NCBI GenBank assembly: GCA_964036045.1
Contig: OZ038379.1
Location: forward strand, 121,777,706-121,841,705
From: Eutreptiella sp. 'Long Island Sound 2002'
Lineage: Eukaryota; Euglenozoa; Euglenophyceae; Eutreptiales; Eutreptiaceae
Direction: 5' to 3'
DNA length: 64,000 nucleotides
Shown: positions 35,603 through 47,049 of the stretch, one piece after another
How the letters are laid out: each line of letters begins with the position of its first letter
Position numbering within the stretch: the stretch's first letter is position 1
The notes under the pieces: generated by a model
Database searches by the model: none
What the model was told of the DNA's origin: nothing
The model's input: the letters and a program-made list of their open reading frames with translations, nothing else
Position numbers and translations under genes: made by a program

Positions 35603-36785
35603 TCAGTCCCATTGTGAAGTATCATGTCCAAAAATGTCCTCTTTATCCAGACTAGCAACCGTGTCCTCATCATCCGACACACTACTGTCATCACTGTCAC
35701 TGTGGACTGCAAACAAGGCCACCTCGGGGCCATTGTCCTCGTCATCGCTCGTCTTGTCCGCACTTGGCTCCCCCCCCCCCCCCATTCGGATGCTGCACCC
35801 TATTCTGCGGTACTGGTTGCTGTGGGCCGGGTTTGGCTGGCAGTTTTGGATTCCTTGGGGCAGGGTTGGCGATGGGTGCACCGTGTCTGGGGGGGGGGGG
35901 GGCGGAGGTGAGGGGCTGCTGGTTTTGCAACGGCTTTCCCTGGTTTGGGTTTTGGTTTGGGTTTGGGCTTAGGCGGGCGGGTAATTTGCATCACTCTCTG
36001 GATATCCACATTCCGTTGCCCTGCAATCGCTGATGGGGGCATTGTTTGCTCTAGAAACGTAAGAAGGTCATCGCTTGGGGGGTTCTTACGAAGAAGGGTC
36101 CTAATATATTTGTGGAAAACACTGAAAAGAACGCTAAGTGGTGGAACGGCTGCAAATGTACTAGGATACCGAAGGTCGTCTACACTACGCAACACAACTG
36201 CTTCTACTACCCGAAGGGGTGGCGGCTTCCATCGTACAATGGGCAACGATGCAACAGACACACTCAGAACAAACTTTCTCATAACGGACCCTTACCGCTT
36301 CACACACACACACACACGCACTTCTCTGTCAGTGAGAACCGTAGGTTCGTCCTCCATGTAAGGGTCTGACTCAACGTTACAAAAATTTCGGAGGTGCCAC
36401 TCAGGAATGTGATGGTAGTCCATATCCGGCACTATGCACACAACCTGCTCAACATACCCTCCCCATATTCCTCAATGTGAATACAACCGGGCATTCGAGA
36501 GTGCCAACGCTGCCATGTGACCAGAGCCGCCACCAATGTCTTGATGTACTCCACATTCTCCCATTGATCCCCCACCAAAGAAAGCATAACCAACAAACAG
36601 GACTCCGGCACTGCCAAGGCATTCTTCCCACTTCCGGGATCTCTACCAGCCCAATTGTAGTCTCTCACAACAACACCAATCCTAAATGCAGCAGGGCAAT
36701 ACTCCTTCAACAACACCTTCAACCCCAAAAGTAGCTCCTTGCTTTTAGACTGCATGACCGTCAATGGTCCATTCTGCGCCGCCAC
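35603..36785 (-). CDS. Unknown gene with Pro-rich linker and acidic tail, truncated by LINE insertion
   Basis: 36785-36440 reads SKSKELLLGLKVLLKEYCPA, FRIGVVVRDYNWAGRDPGSG, MLSLVGDQWENVEYIKTLVA; a frame change near 36455 gives VEQVVCIVPDMDYHHIPEWH and LRNFCNVESDPYMEDEPTVL. A (GT)n tract (36301-36325 on plus as CA) lies in a probable intron. From 36282: VASLPIVRWKPPPLRVVEAV, LFSVFHKYIRTLLRKNPPSD, a Lys-Pro repeat, then a proline-rich linker. Two homopolymers (near 35890 and 35770) each need a one-base correction to keep the reading NPKLPAKPGPQQPVPQNRVQ and then SDDEDNGPEVALFAVHSDSD. The acidic tail ends at TGA 35603. The 5' part is lost where LINE copy B begins (~36.79 kb). Possibly the same transcription unit as the exons downstream. 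No family recognised. Confidence 0.4.
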
Positions 36786-36789
36786 GGCA

Positions 36790-39492
36790 AACGCAGAGAA
36801 CCAGTGGCGTCACCACGGGTATCATGCGTACCCAGGGGTGGATGCCCAGGCAGCGTCGGCGGCAGCAGTGCGCGGCGGGCTCTTGATTGCCCTTCGGGCG
36901 GACGTGTTCGCCGTGGAGGAAGTTCGAGATATCGTGGACATCGTGCCGGGCAAGGCCATGGCCCTCGATGTGGTGACCGCAGGTGGCACCCTCACGGTCA
37001 TCAACGTCCACGGCCCGGGTAGCGGCGGCGACCCCTGGGCGTCTAAGGCGTCCTTCTGGGCTGACGTTGCCATGTACGCGGCGGCCAAGAGCGCGGGTGG
37101 CACCAGGGCCGTGCTCCTCGGAGGGGACTTCAACGTGTGGCTGGAGTCCCCGTGGCACCCCACCACGAGGAGGTTCCAAGCCCTGTGGGAACAGTGTGGT
37201 TTCCACAGGGCAGGCCCGGAACGGGAGGAGGATAGGAGGCCCACGAGGGCAGGGCACCGACTGGACTCCTTCCTTCTAAACTCGCCTCTGGTCCCATGGG
37301 CGGCGCGTGAGCGCCCACACTTGGCGCCGGGGCGGTCTCCTGCGTCACTGGGGTCGGATCATGGCCCTGTGGTCCTGTACATCCCGCTAGCGGTTGCCGG
37401 CAAAGAGAGGGTCACCAGGATGGCCTACTCGCACGCCCAAGGAAGGCTGCATGCCATACGCCCGGACTCCCCGGGGGTTCGTGAGGCGGCGGCGGCAGTA
37501 CTGCAGAAGGCCTGCGGGGATCGGCGGCTACAGGCGTGGCTCTCGTCGGACCAAGACACTGCCACCATGGGCACGTCGGAGGTGCAAGCGGTCTTTGACC
37601 TGCTCTACGCCTTCCGTGATGACGTGTCCAGGGTCACGGGAGTGCGCATGCCATCAGGCGTGGACCCGCAATACCCGTACGGGCAGGCGGAAACGGAGGC
37701 GTTTTTGGACCACGTCCTCTCGGATCAGCACGCCCTGGCCTGGCGCGCCCATCAGCTGTGGCAACGAGACGCGGCGGCGGCCGGACTCCACTCCCAGGAA
37801 GCGACTGCCCTGCTACAGCACCTCCGGCGAGTGGACCCCGACTCGTCCCCCGCCTCGGTAGAGGACCTACATGCCGCGTTGGACCAACAGCTCCACCAGC
37901 TAGAGACACGCGTGGAGGAGCTGCGGGGTGTCCTCAGGAGCAACAGGCGCCGGTCCATCAAGGACTACTGGCGGGGCAGGGTACCGGATCTGCAGCTCCA
38001 ATGGACGGCGATACGGGGGGCCATCAACGTGGTGAACTATGCCCCGTCAGGCCTATGGTCCGTACGCGTCCGCGAATCGGAGAAGGTGCTCTTGGAGGCC
38101 TCGGACGTCATTGGCGAGGTCCAGAGGTATTGGGAGGCGCTGTACGCCAAGCGGCCAGTGAACCTGCCGGCCTTCGAGCGGCAGGTCGGGGCCAACATTC
38201 CCAAAGGGGTGCCGGAGGAATGGAGGTCGGTACCGGACTACACCCTGCAGGACCTTAAAGACGCCGTGAGGCAGGCCGTGGCGGACGACAAAGCTCCGGG
38301 GTCCAACCGGGTCACGGCTACCCTCATAGCAGAGCTGCCTGAACCGGTGCAGGGGCTCCCGGTGCACGCGTACAGGGCAATCCTACGGGGTGCGGACGTC
38401 CCGGAGTCTTGGCACGAGGCCATTATCTGGCTGATGCCCAAGGGCACAGCCACGGGCAACCTGGACGAGTACAGGCCGATAGCGCTGGGGCAGCAAGACA
38501 TGCGAATGCTCATGACTCCCCTCATGCGGAGGTTCACAGCTGTTCTGGCACGCAAGGGACTGGCTGCGGACTGGCAGTTCGGAGCCATGCCGGGCTCCAC
38601 GGCGGCTGCCCCGGTGTTCCTGGCCCAGCGTAGGCTGCAGCGTGGGCTGGAAGAAAACCACGTCCTGGCCTTCGATGTGTCAAAAGCTTTTGACACAGCG
38701 CCGCACGGGGCGCTGGCGCTCCTCATGCGCCACATGGGTGTCCCGGAGGAGCTCATCAGGCTTCTCCACACCCTCAGCTGCGGGTCTCTGGTGCGCATCG
38801 TCACCGCGCACGGCCCGACGCCGAGCATACGGCTCCACAGGGGTTTGCGGCAGGGTAGTGCGGAGAGCGCTGTGCTCTACCTCCTCCTCTTGGAGCCTCT
38901 CCTGCGGAGCCTCGCCTGCAAGGCGCGGGGAGATGCTCGCCATGCGGTGCCACCCCCGGTGCAGGCGTACTGTGATGACCTCCTGTTGATAGCGCACTCC
39001 CTGCCGCAATTCCTGGAGTATGCGGCGGCGATAGCGCGGTATCTCACGGACATGGGCATGTCCCTCAACGTCGGCAAATGCGCCTATGCCAATACTGCTC
39101 GCATCCATTCGATTATGGTATACCTGAACCCAGGGAACACGGCGGCCCCATGGGTATGCTTACGTGCCAAGGGCACGGTACCATACTTGGGCCTGCGCCT
39201 CGATCCCAGGGGGATGGCGACCATGAAGGAGAAACATGTACTCCGGTGTGAAGCTCTGCTAGGCTGGTGCAAGAACCCGTTAGGGCCGGCGTCGGTGCCT
39301 CATGAGGTGATGGCGGCTGTGGTTGGAGGCGTCGTGCGGTACGCGGCGCCCTACCTGTCCGACACGGCGGAGGCGGTGATCAAACTGAATACTGCCATCA
39401 AGGCTGCAGCCCTGCAATTCGAGAAGCTGCCCAAGGACCTGTCCAACGTGGCGGTGCGGTCGGGTCATGGGTTACGGTTGGCGGATGTCTAG
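36790..39492 (+). pseudogene. LINE family 1 ORF2, 5' part: endonuclease (EEP) and reverse transcriptase
   Basis: One uninterrupted frame of about 900 codons. EEP (APE-like) endonuclease motifs: VLLGGDFNVWL (37122-37140), HRLDSFLLNSP (37258), SLGSDHGPVVLYI (37348); the N-terminal Asn and Glu motifs are missing. A linker with coiled-coil tendency (QQLHQLETRVEELRGVLRSN) follows. RT: DEYRPIALGQQ (38466), motif [15 protein letters not shown] (38668), motif [14 protein letters not shown] (38846), motif C AYCDD (38966), then the thumb RYAAPYLSDTAEAVIKLNTA. TAG at 39490-39492 interrupts, but the same frame goes on sensibly (VICRDSVAATMAQLTHHRS, then DELRAMLWDIHVQYGVCGQL) to about 39845. A one-base shift near 39850 then moves coding to the next frame. 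YCDD instead of the usual YADD is shared by both copies. Confidence 0.88.
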
Positions 39493-39849
39493 GTTATCTG
39501 CCGCGACTCCGTCGCGGCGACCATGGCTCAACTCACCCACCACAGGTCGACGACAGTCCGGGATGAGCTGCGGGCCATGCTCTGGGACATCCACGTGCAG
39601 TACGGAGTGTGCGGGCAGTTAATGGTGCCCTCTGCGTCATTCGCCACGCACGCTGGCAATACGTGGGTGGACAGGGTACTCCGGGCGATGCGGACGCTGC
39701 GCGTAGGACTTCTCATGCCATCGTCGGTGTACTCGTGTGTACACACCCATCTGCCGCAACTGCAGTGGGCGGGGCGGAAGTGGGTGTCCCGTTCCTATTC
39801 CTTCAAGGGTAGGGACATCTGCGTTTTCTCGGGGCCCCGCACAGATGCG

Positions 39850-42800
39850 ACGGTATAGTCCCTCACTGATCCCGCATGATCTTTTGCATGCGCGGCTCCC
39901 CTGTCCTGCGCCTGGGCACTGGGCTGTCCAGCTTCAGGAGTGCCATGAGGACCACCTGCACCTTCCGCACACGGGAGCAGGGCCCCATCAGCTGGACCAC
40001 GTGTGGTTCGCGGGGCTCCGCGACGTCTTCCGGCCGCAGCTACCTGGTCCGTTGACTCACCGGCTAATACACCCGGTGCGCCGAAAGAAGGCCAGCAAAC
40101 ACAATAGACAGTCCACTGCAGGGGACGTGTATGTGGTGGGCGGATACAGGGAGGAAGGATGGGACCCAGCCAACCCGGGGCTGTCCATGCCGTTCGTCCC
40201 GCTAGCCGCCCTCCTGTTTCTATTGGGGGACGTCTTTGAGGGCTACCAACAGCAAGACGATCCGGCGTCCGTCCCCCTACTCACTCCTCACGCCGGGGGC
40301 GGCATAAGCCCGCCACCACTGTGGGTTGTGCACGGGCGGCCAGCGTTTTCCAGGGCATGCGCGGCGGTGCACGGGTGTAGCGAGTGGGCAATTGTCCTTC
40401 TGCTGCCAGCAGGCCCTATCCCGGATCCGGATGAGTACTCGGTCCCGGAAGTGGTCCGGATGTCCAATGTGCCGCACGATCCGCACGTCGCCGTCACGTC
40501 GTTGCGTGATGGCGGCGCGGTGGAGCAGGGGTCTGTGGTGGTATACCAGCCTTCCTGCTCCGCAACAGTTTCGGGGGCGGAGTATACCACCGCCCTGGAC
40601 GCCATCAAGACAGTCTGTGGATGTCACCTGGCCTGGAGACCACATGCGGTGTATCGGCCGAGGCTGGTCCTGTCCCCGGAGCTCACGGCCTCCAGTGCGG
40701 CGTCCCTAGGAAACGTGGTGCAGAGCCCCCACTCCGACGTGGCGTGGCTGGAACCCCACCGGTACTGCTGGGTGCCGGTGGCGACTAAAGTCACATCGTC
40801 TGACGCGTCGCCCCAAACAGACGACGCCACAAACGTGGCGGTGGCCAGCCACGGAATCCCCACGTGGACGGGTGCCATCTACGGCACGGTCCCGGAGGCA
40901 GAGATCATCGGCGCGGCGGCTTACCTGTTGCACACGCCCCCGTCAGCGTGCACGGTGCACGTGGTGGATGCGTCCATCATAGGAGCGCATCTCCGCAGGG
41001 CGCAGGAGGCCCTGTACCGTGGCATCAAGTGGCCAACATCACATCTGGTCAACCAGCACGCACTGAGCTGGATAGTGGAGGGGCTGCGGCGGCTGCCGCG
41101 CCGAGTTGGGGGGCCGCACCACTGGGTGGTGAGGCAGAGCTCGCACTTGGCGGCGGTCCCGCTCGAGGCGCCGAACTCTGCCGCGGCCCGTGCAATGGCC
41201 CCGCCTATCCATCTCGTCCTACCAAAGGAGCACGCCATCCTCTTAGTGCCGGGGGATAATGGAGAGCTCGAGCCGCGTGTGCCATCCATGCAAGCCCTTC
41301 AGCAAGTCCGGGAGATGGAGTGGGGTTCGCTGGCGGCACGCACCAGGGCGCACACGCCACTGGCTGGCGCCTGCGAGGCGATGCTCCTGGGAGCTGTGCA
41401 CCACGGTCCAACGCACAGAAATATGCTGCGGGCACGTGACGGTCGCTTGTTCACAATGCAGGTCATGCGACGGTGGAGACAGAAGATCACGCGTATGGCA
41501 ATACCGGCCCACCCCTGTATCTTCTGTGGGGGGCCGGAGGAGGACATTGGCCACATGCGCCTACTGTGTGCGCGGGACGAGGAGGTGGCTGGGCTCCTGT
41601 GCAAGCGTGTGGAGGAGTTCACGGCGGAGCTACCCCTGACAGACAGGGCGGTGGAGTTCGTGGCGTGGAGGGAACACGGCTGCAGGTGGACTGAATCCCT
41701 GATGGCGGGTGTCGTCCCCGGGGACCTGAAGCGGCTGTTCGCTGCGGTGCGAGCGGCGTCGTCCCGGGGCCCTGCCAAGGCCAGGCTCTTTGTGGAGGAC
41801 ATGGTCCAGATTGGGGAAGATGTGTATGCCTGCAGGAACCATCGGCTCACCCAGATCATGCAGCTGCCGATGCAAGATCGAAGGAGGGCGGTATACGCGT
41901 TCCTGCGAGGTGACACACCCTTCTGCCCGCCGGCAGGGAGGATCCAGCAGCGTCCACCGTGGAACCCGTTTGCCGGCCTCCCCGGCGACCTGCGGGCAAC
42001 CTTTCAGAGGGCACCGCTGCACGCACTGCTGGTGTCACGGTCGTGCATCGCGCATGAAGAGGCCATGTCCTTGTTCCCTCACTGGATGGCGGCGGTGGCG
42101 CAGGCCTTCGACCTGTGGATCGGTTCCTGGGTGGCGCGGGACATCACGACATTCAGGGAGTGGTCCCGCGTGGTGTCGGCGCAATCGTGGGCCCAGCCGC
42201 GTGGTACCAAGGTGAGAAGCCCTGACGACCAGAGTGATCCCTGGCTCCAGGTGTACGCCAACCATCCAGCTGTGGGGAACGTCAGGGGCTGGCCTCGCGA
42301 GGTGCTGCCGGTCCTTCAGCAACCTCTGTGCGGTCTCCCAATCCTGGCGGTGGTTGTCGTACTTGACGTGGGTACGTTGTGGCTCTATGACCAGCAGCTG
42401 CGACGAGCCATACCAGCGGTCACGGAGCAGCGGTCCATGGCAGTGTTAGTGGGCTCCAAGCAGCTGGCACGGGTACAGGGCGACGACGCGCAGGGCCACG
42501 TCACGGAGGCCATGTTCTCTCTGCCAGAGGGGGACGACCACGTGGCTGCCGATGCCCGTCACACCCTTGACACCCTGGGCCTCGAGGCGGTCATTGAGGC
42601 TCGGGCGGGAGGACAACGCTTGGTTCCGGCTTCCGCCAGGGGCCCGGAGCAGGACGGGGTTGATGTCATCGGGGAGGTCTTACGGGACTACGGTTGGGAG
42701 CTCCTAGCGCATGGCACGCGCGGCCCCAAAGTGGCGCGGTGGCCCCGGCTGCTTGAGAGCCTGCCGGTGATGCCCGACGGGCGACCGATACTCCGCCCGG

Positions 42801-43303
42801 TGTCCACGTGGGAGGAGGCGAGGCGCAGCCTCCTCAGTTGTGCCACAGCACGCACGCTGGCGGGGGCTTTGCTCGGACTCCAGGACGCGTGCTGCGATGT
42901 ATGGCACGACCTGTGGTCGCAGTGTTGTGATGGTAGCTGCGTTCCGTCGCGGTCTGTGCTTCCGCAGCGATGCCACGGGTGCAGGGAAACGGTGTCATTT
43001 TGGGTTCATCAGTGTGCCTCCGTCCCGCTATGCGGGACATGTAAGGAGCGTGCCGATAGGGGGTGGCCTAAGGCGAGGTGGGCACTGCGGCACTCTGGAC
43101 AGATGTCCTCAAGTGCCTGGAAGACTATCCAGGGTGGCCTGAAGAGCGTCCGAGTGGAAGGGGTACGGTGCCCTGGAGCGCCGTCGGCAGCCTTGCCCCT
43201 GATGCTGTGGTGGGCGGCTCTGGAGGGCGACTCACGGATACTCTGGTTGTGGCATCACGGAGGAAATGGTGACGGCCTGGTGGGGGCCGGGGGTGCAGAT
43301 TGA
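39850..43303 (+). pseudogene. LINE family 1 ORF2, 3' part: RNase H-like, CCHC knuckle, long extension
   Basis: Open frame to TGA 43301-43303. 39860-40170 (HDLLHARLPCPAPGHWAVQL) links to the RT part after the frame change. RNase H-like region 40.83-41.21 kb: [20 protein letters not shown] (Glu), [15 protein letters not shown] (Asp), WVVRQSSHLAAVPLEAPNSA near the end. zf-RVT type knuckle CIFCGGPEEDIGHMRLLC at 41517-41570. Then ~575 residues unlike any LINE domain I know, ending with a Cys cluster CHGC-x10-C-x5-CGTC at 42973-43047 that copy A also keeps. A tail of this length after the knuckle is unusual; it may bind nucleic acid. Both copies preserving it suggests it was functional in the source element. 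Confidence 0.8.
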
Positions 43304-45271
43304 TGGGGTTAGGAATTGTGGGTGCACCTGCTACCGTCCCTACGCTGGACGCAGCGGAGGGGGTAGCGCCTGAGAAGCAGTGCCTGATTGTGCGGTACTG
43401 GCAGGCGGCGTATGACGGCCAACGCGATGTGACAGGTCGTGCCGGCCTGATGGTGAGCCGTACTGCCCCCGTGCATGAGGGTCGGACAGGGATGCTTCAC
43501 CCGCCTGCCCCGGGTCGCCGCATACAACAGTGAGGTGTCATGGGTCGTCCCGACCAGGGTAATAAGGCCCAAACCCCTGTAGGGTATTCCCATGGCACCG
43601 GGGTCTCTACTGGAGGCCCGGCTACAGCAGTATTGGGAGTGGTTGCTCGGGATACACCGGGGTCGCACGGAGTTGTCTGGGGGTTACGGCGTTACGGAGC
43701 CCCCTGGGAGTGTTACACGGAGTTGCGGGGACAGCCTGCAGGCCCCAGGGGCGGCGACGAGGCGAAGATGTGTGCGTAGAAGGATATGACAGCGAGGTCG
43801 TCAGGGGGACAGTATGGCGGGCGTCCTGGAGACGGCGTGGCAGCCTGGGAGGAGCACTCACGGGGGGCACGTGGAGTTCAAGGTGACGGTGTACTGGCGT
43901 CTTGGGGGTATACGCGGCGGTACTGGGGTCCGTACGGTGGGGGTACGCGGCGGTACTGGGGAACCGTACAGTGGGGGAGCAGCGGGGATGCATGGCGGTA
44001 CTGGGATGTCCCCCTGACCCCTCTAACAACTCAGGGGGAGCGTGGGGGCATCCCCTGGCCCCGTTAACAAACTAGAGGGACCGTGCCTGCGGGCATGTAC
44101 ATAGTCTAACCTGTGACCATGGCCTTGTGGTTGCGGTGGTGCGTGTCGTGGCGGCTCGCGGGTGGCATCAGCGTGGCAACAGCGGTACTGCGTGGCGTCA
44201 TAGCGAAGAGTATGCGGTCGCCTCACCACTGTAACGGCTTACCCCTGGGGGGCGCCAGTCCGGTCGGCTAGAGGCGAGGAAGGAGGGAGAGCGGCATGCT
44301 GAGTGGTCCGGGGGGTGACGCGCGGGCCAATGCTATAAGTAGGCTCGCCACGTCGTCGGTGGGGGCCAAACCTGCGGCCTGGCCGCTGCTGTGGCAGAAG
44401 AGGCGCAACCACGGGAGCTGGCCAAACAGTGCAGGTAAGGGTCAAGGGTAGGCGCCAGGGCAATGTATGTGGGCCAGATGAGGTGCACCTGGTTACCACA
44501 GCCCGGGGCGAGCCTCTGGTGGGTACCCCTACAGGGGGTCGATAACCAAGCTACGGCACCCACCAGCCCGAATCCCAGCCAGCGATATTCACGGGTTGCG
44601 CCACTCCCGTCGCGTAGCAGCCGGCGTCCCCCCCTGTAGACCCTCAAGTTATATTATATGTGGGCAAGTGGATGCCTCGAAGCTGATTGGGTGCTGGCCC
44701 CTGACATGGACTGCCGGCATGATATATATCTGGGGTGTGGGTGCAGCTCAGGGCCACGGGGACGTGGAGTTGATACCGTGTTTCTGTACTATACTAGGCG
44801 ACTGGTGCGGTGGGTCGGCGGCGTACATTGTGGGGACATGGGGGCGATGAAAGCTGAGGGCCAGGCTAGGCTGGAGCCTCCCAGAAGTCCTGGCTATGCA
44901 TATACGGGTTGTTGCGTGCTGGCAGTGGGATACGTGGAGTAAGGGGTGGTGGGCAATTACGAGTACGCAGTGGCAATGGATTCCGTGGGGTCACGGGTGA
45001 TGGACGTCTCCACGGTGGCGGGGGTACGCGAACGACGGAGAGTCCGCTCTTGCTTCGCCGCATGCGTGCTGCTTTGTTCCTTGGTTGCCGCTTTGCGCCG
45101 GACAGAGAAGCCCTTGCTTTCTGCTTGTTGCGATGCTGCTGCGTTGCTGTGCCTTGCCCCCTTACCCCCGGCGAACAAACGGGCCGGCGTCCGTCGCCGT
45201 TGCTAATGCTAACGCTTTGCAGTTGCCACTGCCCCCAAAGCCTGGTTGACCGGTATCCCCGGTCCTCTGGG
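43304..45271 (+). other. 3' untranslated region of LINE family 1 copy B
   Basis: Matches 3584-1580 of copy A in reverse. Contains the same GC-rich ~33 bp minisatellite (43905-43990). No sense-strand frame is shared by the two copies. It runs into the N gap before the TATGAC tail seen in copy A. Confidence 0.7.
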
Positions 45272-45471
45272 NNNNNNNNNNNNNNNNNNNNNNNNNNNNN
45301 NNNNNNNNNNNNNNNNNNNNNNNNNNNNNNNNNNNNNNNNNNNNNNNNNNNNNNNNNNNNNNNNNNNNNNNNNNNNNNNNNNNNNNNNNNNNNNNNNNNN
45401 NNNNNNNNNNNNNNNNNNNNNNNNNNNNNNNNNNNNNNNNNNNNNNNNNNNNNNNNNNNNNNNNNNNNNNN
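45272..45471. other. Assembly gap (200 N)
   Basis: Exactly 200 unknown bases. It falls between the 3' UTR of LINE copy B and a TIR element. Its round length means its true size is unknown. Confidence 0.99.
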
Positions 45472-46000
45472 CGGGTGGACTAGGTGCCCCCAGAATCGGA
45501 TTTTGAGCCACGTAGCCCAAGATACAGCCTGTTGTTGGTTTCGGGCCTATTTGACACAAACAGCGCACATTCGGGCCATTTTAGCCATTTTTGGGCCGTT
45601 TCTCGGACATATTGTGGAGCTAGAGGGCAAGAAAGGGCTCTTGGTCACGGGGCGATTGAGGCGCACGTGCAGTGTAGGAACCGTTTGCCTTCGATTGGCC
45701 GTTTTGACTAGGTTTTAGGGCCGCTTTTGGGCCAAAAAAGGCTGTTTTGGGTCACAAAATGCGCATTTTTGGGAGGGCACCTCCCGACTTGGCGCCCCCG
45801 CCCTAGGGCGCCGGCGGTGAGTTTTTGGCTCAAAACTTGAATTTGGCAAGGCCACCACCTAGGCTCTAGGATGGCTAGAGTAGAGTAGAGCCCGGAGCGA
45901 TGAGGCCGAGCAATGGCCAAAACGGAAAGGAGAAGTGCTTGCTTGCTTGCTTGTTGTTGCTTCTTGCTTGTTAGCTAGATTTAAGGGGAGAGGGGTGTAG
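45472..46000 (-). mobile_element. TIR element copy M6, left part hidden by the gap
   Basis: Reverse orientation, from the GGTGGACTAGGTGCC block to the terminus GGGGAGAGGGGTGTAG at 46000, with TAGTATATATA after it. The half with the 161 bp repeats is missing or lies in the gap. Confidence 0.8.
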
Positions 46001-46021
46001 TAGTATATATATGTACATATA

Positions 46022-46887
46022 TCTGGGCGTTTGACAGGGGAGGGGGTGATTCCGACGCAAGGTCGGATTTTTTCCAGCTCTCGCCGCTTTTCTCAAAAAT
46101 ATCCTTCTGGAGCGGGAGTATGTTGTAACTTTTTGAAATCTCCAAGAAAAGGCCGCTTTGGAAAGATATGCGTCATGGGGGGGTAGGCGACCATATTGTT
46201 TTGCCCCGGGCCGCTGAACTTGGGCGTTTCAGCATTTGCTTGTACTCCTTGGTCTACACTGCATGCAAGGTTTTGAAGGTGCTCGGCCCCTCCAACATAT
46301 CATTCCGATGACAAAAAAAGGGGGCATATAAATTTGTGCATTTTGATGTGCTAAATTCAAAAATGCAAGAGTTTCGGTTCAACAAGACAATATGGTAGAG
46401 AATTTCCCCATTTACTGCGTTGGGGTCTACTACCACGCTAATGACAGCCACTTTAGTTGGAGAGGAAAATGGGACCTTTTTGACGCAAATTGGCCGATCT
46501 CCAACATATCGTCTTGTTGAGGCTGAACTCTGCATTTTTGAATTCGGCACATCAAAATGCACAAATTTATATCCCCCCCTCTTTTGGTCATCGAAATGAT
46601 ATGTTGGAGATGTAGGCCCAGCCGGTTGTTGGTTGTGGTCTGCTATTGAGGGACACCAATGTTCTTCCTGAAAACCAACCAACTTCCCTACTTCGCAAGG
46701 CCCCACTACCGTTTCATTTGGCCATGGGACCTTGATTTTTGAATTCTCCATATCCAAAATAGGTGGGTACCAACTTTTCAACAAAATCCATACCTACCTC
46801 GGAGAAAATGCAAAAACGGCCAAAAAAACTCTGACTTTGCGTCAAAACAGCCTTTATCCCCCCCCCCCCTCAAACGCCCACACACAC
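46022..46887. mobile_element. 865 bp foldback element
   Basis: Terminal inverted repeats of about 50 bp: left TGGGCGTTTGA then a G-rich run and GACGCAAGGTC with T5-6 (46022-46075); right mirror AAAAACTCTGACTTTGCGTC, C-rich run, TCAAACGCCCA (46835-46887). Inside, a second inverted repeat of ~110 bp (46288-46397 and 46499-46612, core GCATTTTGATGTGC) has a ~100 bp spacer. Non-coding. It sits between two pieces of the TA-flanked TIR element, so it is a nested, younger insertion. No target duplication is clear because TA and CA repeats flank it. Confidence 0.7.
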
Positions 46888-46926
46888 ACACACACACACA
46901 CACAACACACACACACACACACACAT
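46879..46926. repeat. (CA)n microsatellite
   Basis: CA repeat with one AA break, between the foldback element and the terminus of TIR copy M7. Confidence 0.95.
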
Positions 46927-46938
46927 ATACCCTCTAAT

Positions 46939-47049
46939 CTACACCCCTCTGCCAAACTCAAGATGGCTCCACAATATGGCTCTAAGGTACGCGCGAAGTG
47001 TACACTCTGGTGCATACATGTGGCGGAAGGGGCTAAACTGGGTCAAAAC
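46939..47049 (-). mobile_element. TIR element copy M7, terminal fragment
   Basis: CTACACCCCTCTGCC followed by AAGATGGCTCC, GCTCTAAGGTACGCGCG and GTGCATACATGTGGCGGAAG, the same order as the right end of M1-M4 in reverse. Stops near 47050, where the match is lost at CAAAACGCTCC. M6 and M7 may be the two halves of a single copy interrupted by deletion, or two insertions. Confidence 0.75.

Larger units (their letters stand above)
36790..45271 (+). mobile_element. LINE family 1, copy B
   Basis: Plus-strand non-LTR retrotransposon, 8.5 kb to the N gap. It carries an endonuclease lacking its first ~60-90 residues, so it is also 5'-truncated, though far less than copy A, plus RT, RNase H-like, zinc knuckle and the long C-terminal extension, then a ~2 kb 3' UTR matching copy A. 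Its 5' end sits in the middle of the unknown minus-strand gene. The 3' end and any target-site duplication are hidden by the gap. Confidence 0.9.

Noticed and set aside
36434-36462. A 26-base intron GTATGT...CATAG in the unknown gene
   Set aside because: Removal restores frame, but reading straight through in the next frame (VEQVVCIVPDMD) is at least as protein-like; too short to accept without transcripts.
39856-39858. TAG at 39856 in LINE copy B as in-frame readthrough
   Set aside because: It lies after the point where coding shifts to the next frame and is soon followed by TGA.
39280-40180. The 902 bp difference between LINE copies as an intron
   Set aside because: The segment codes for the RT thumb and the borders are not GT...AG.
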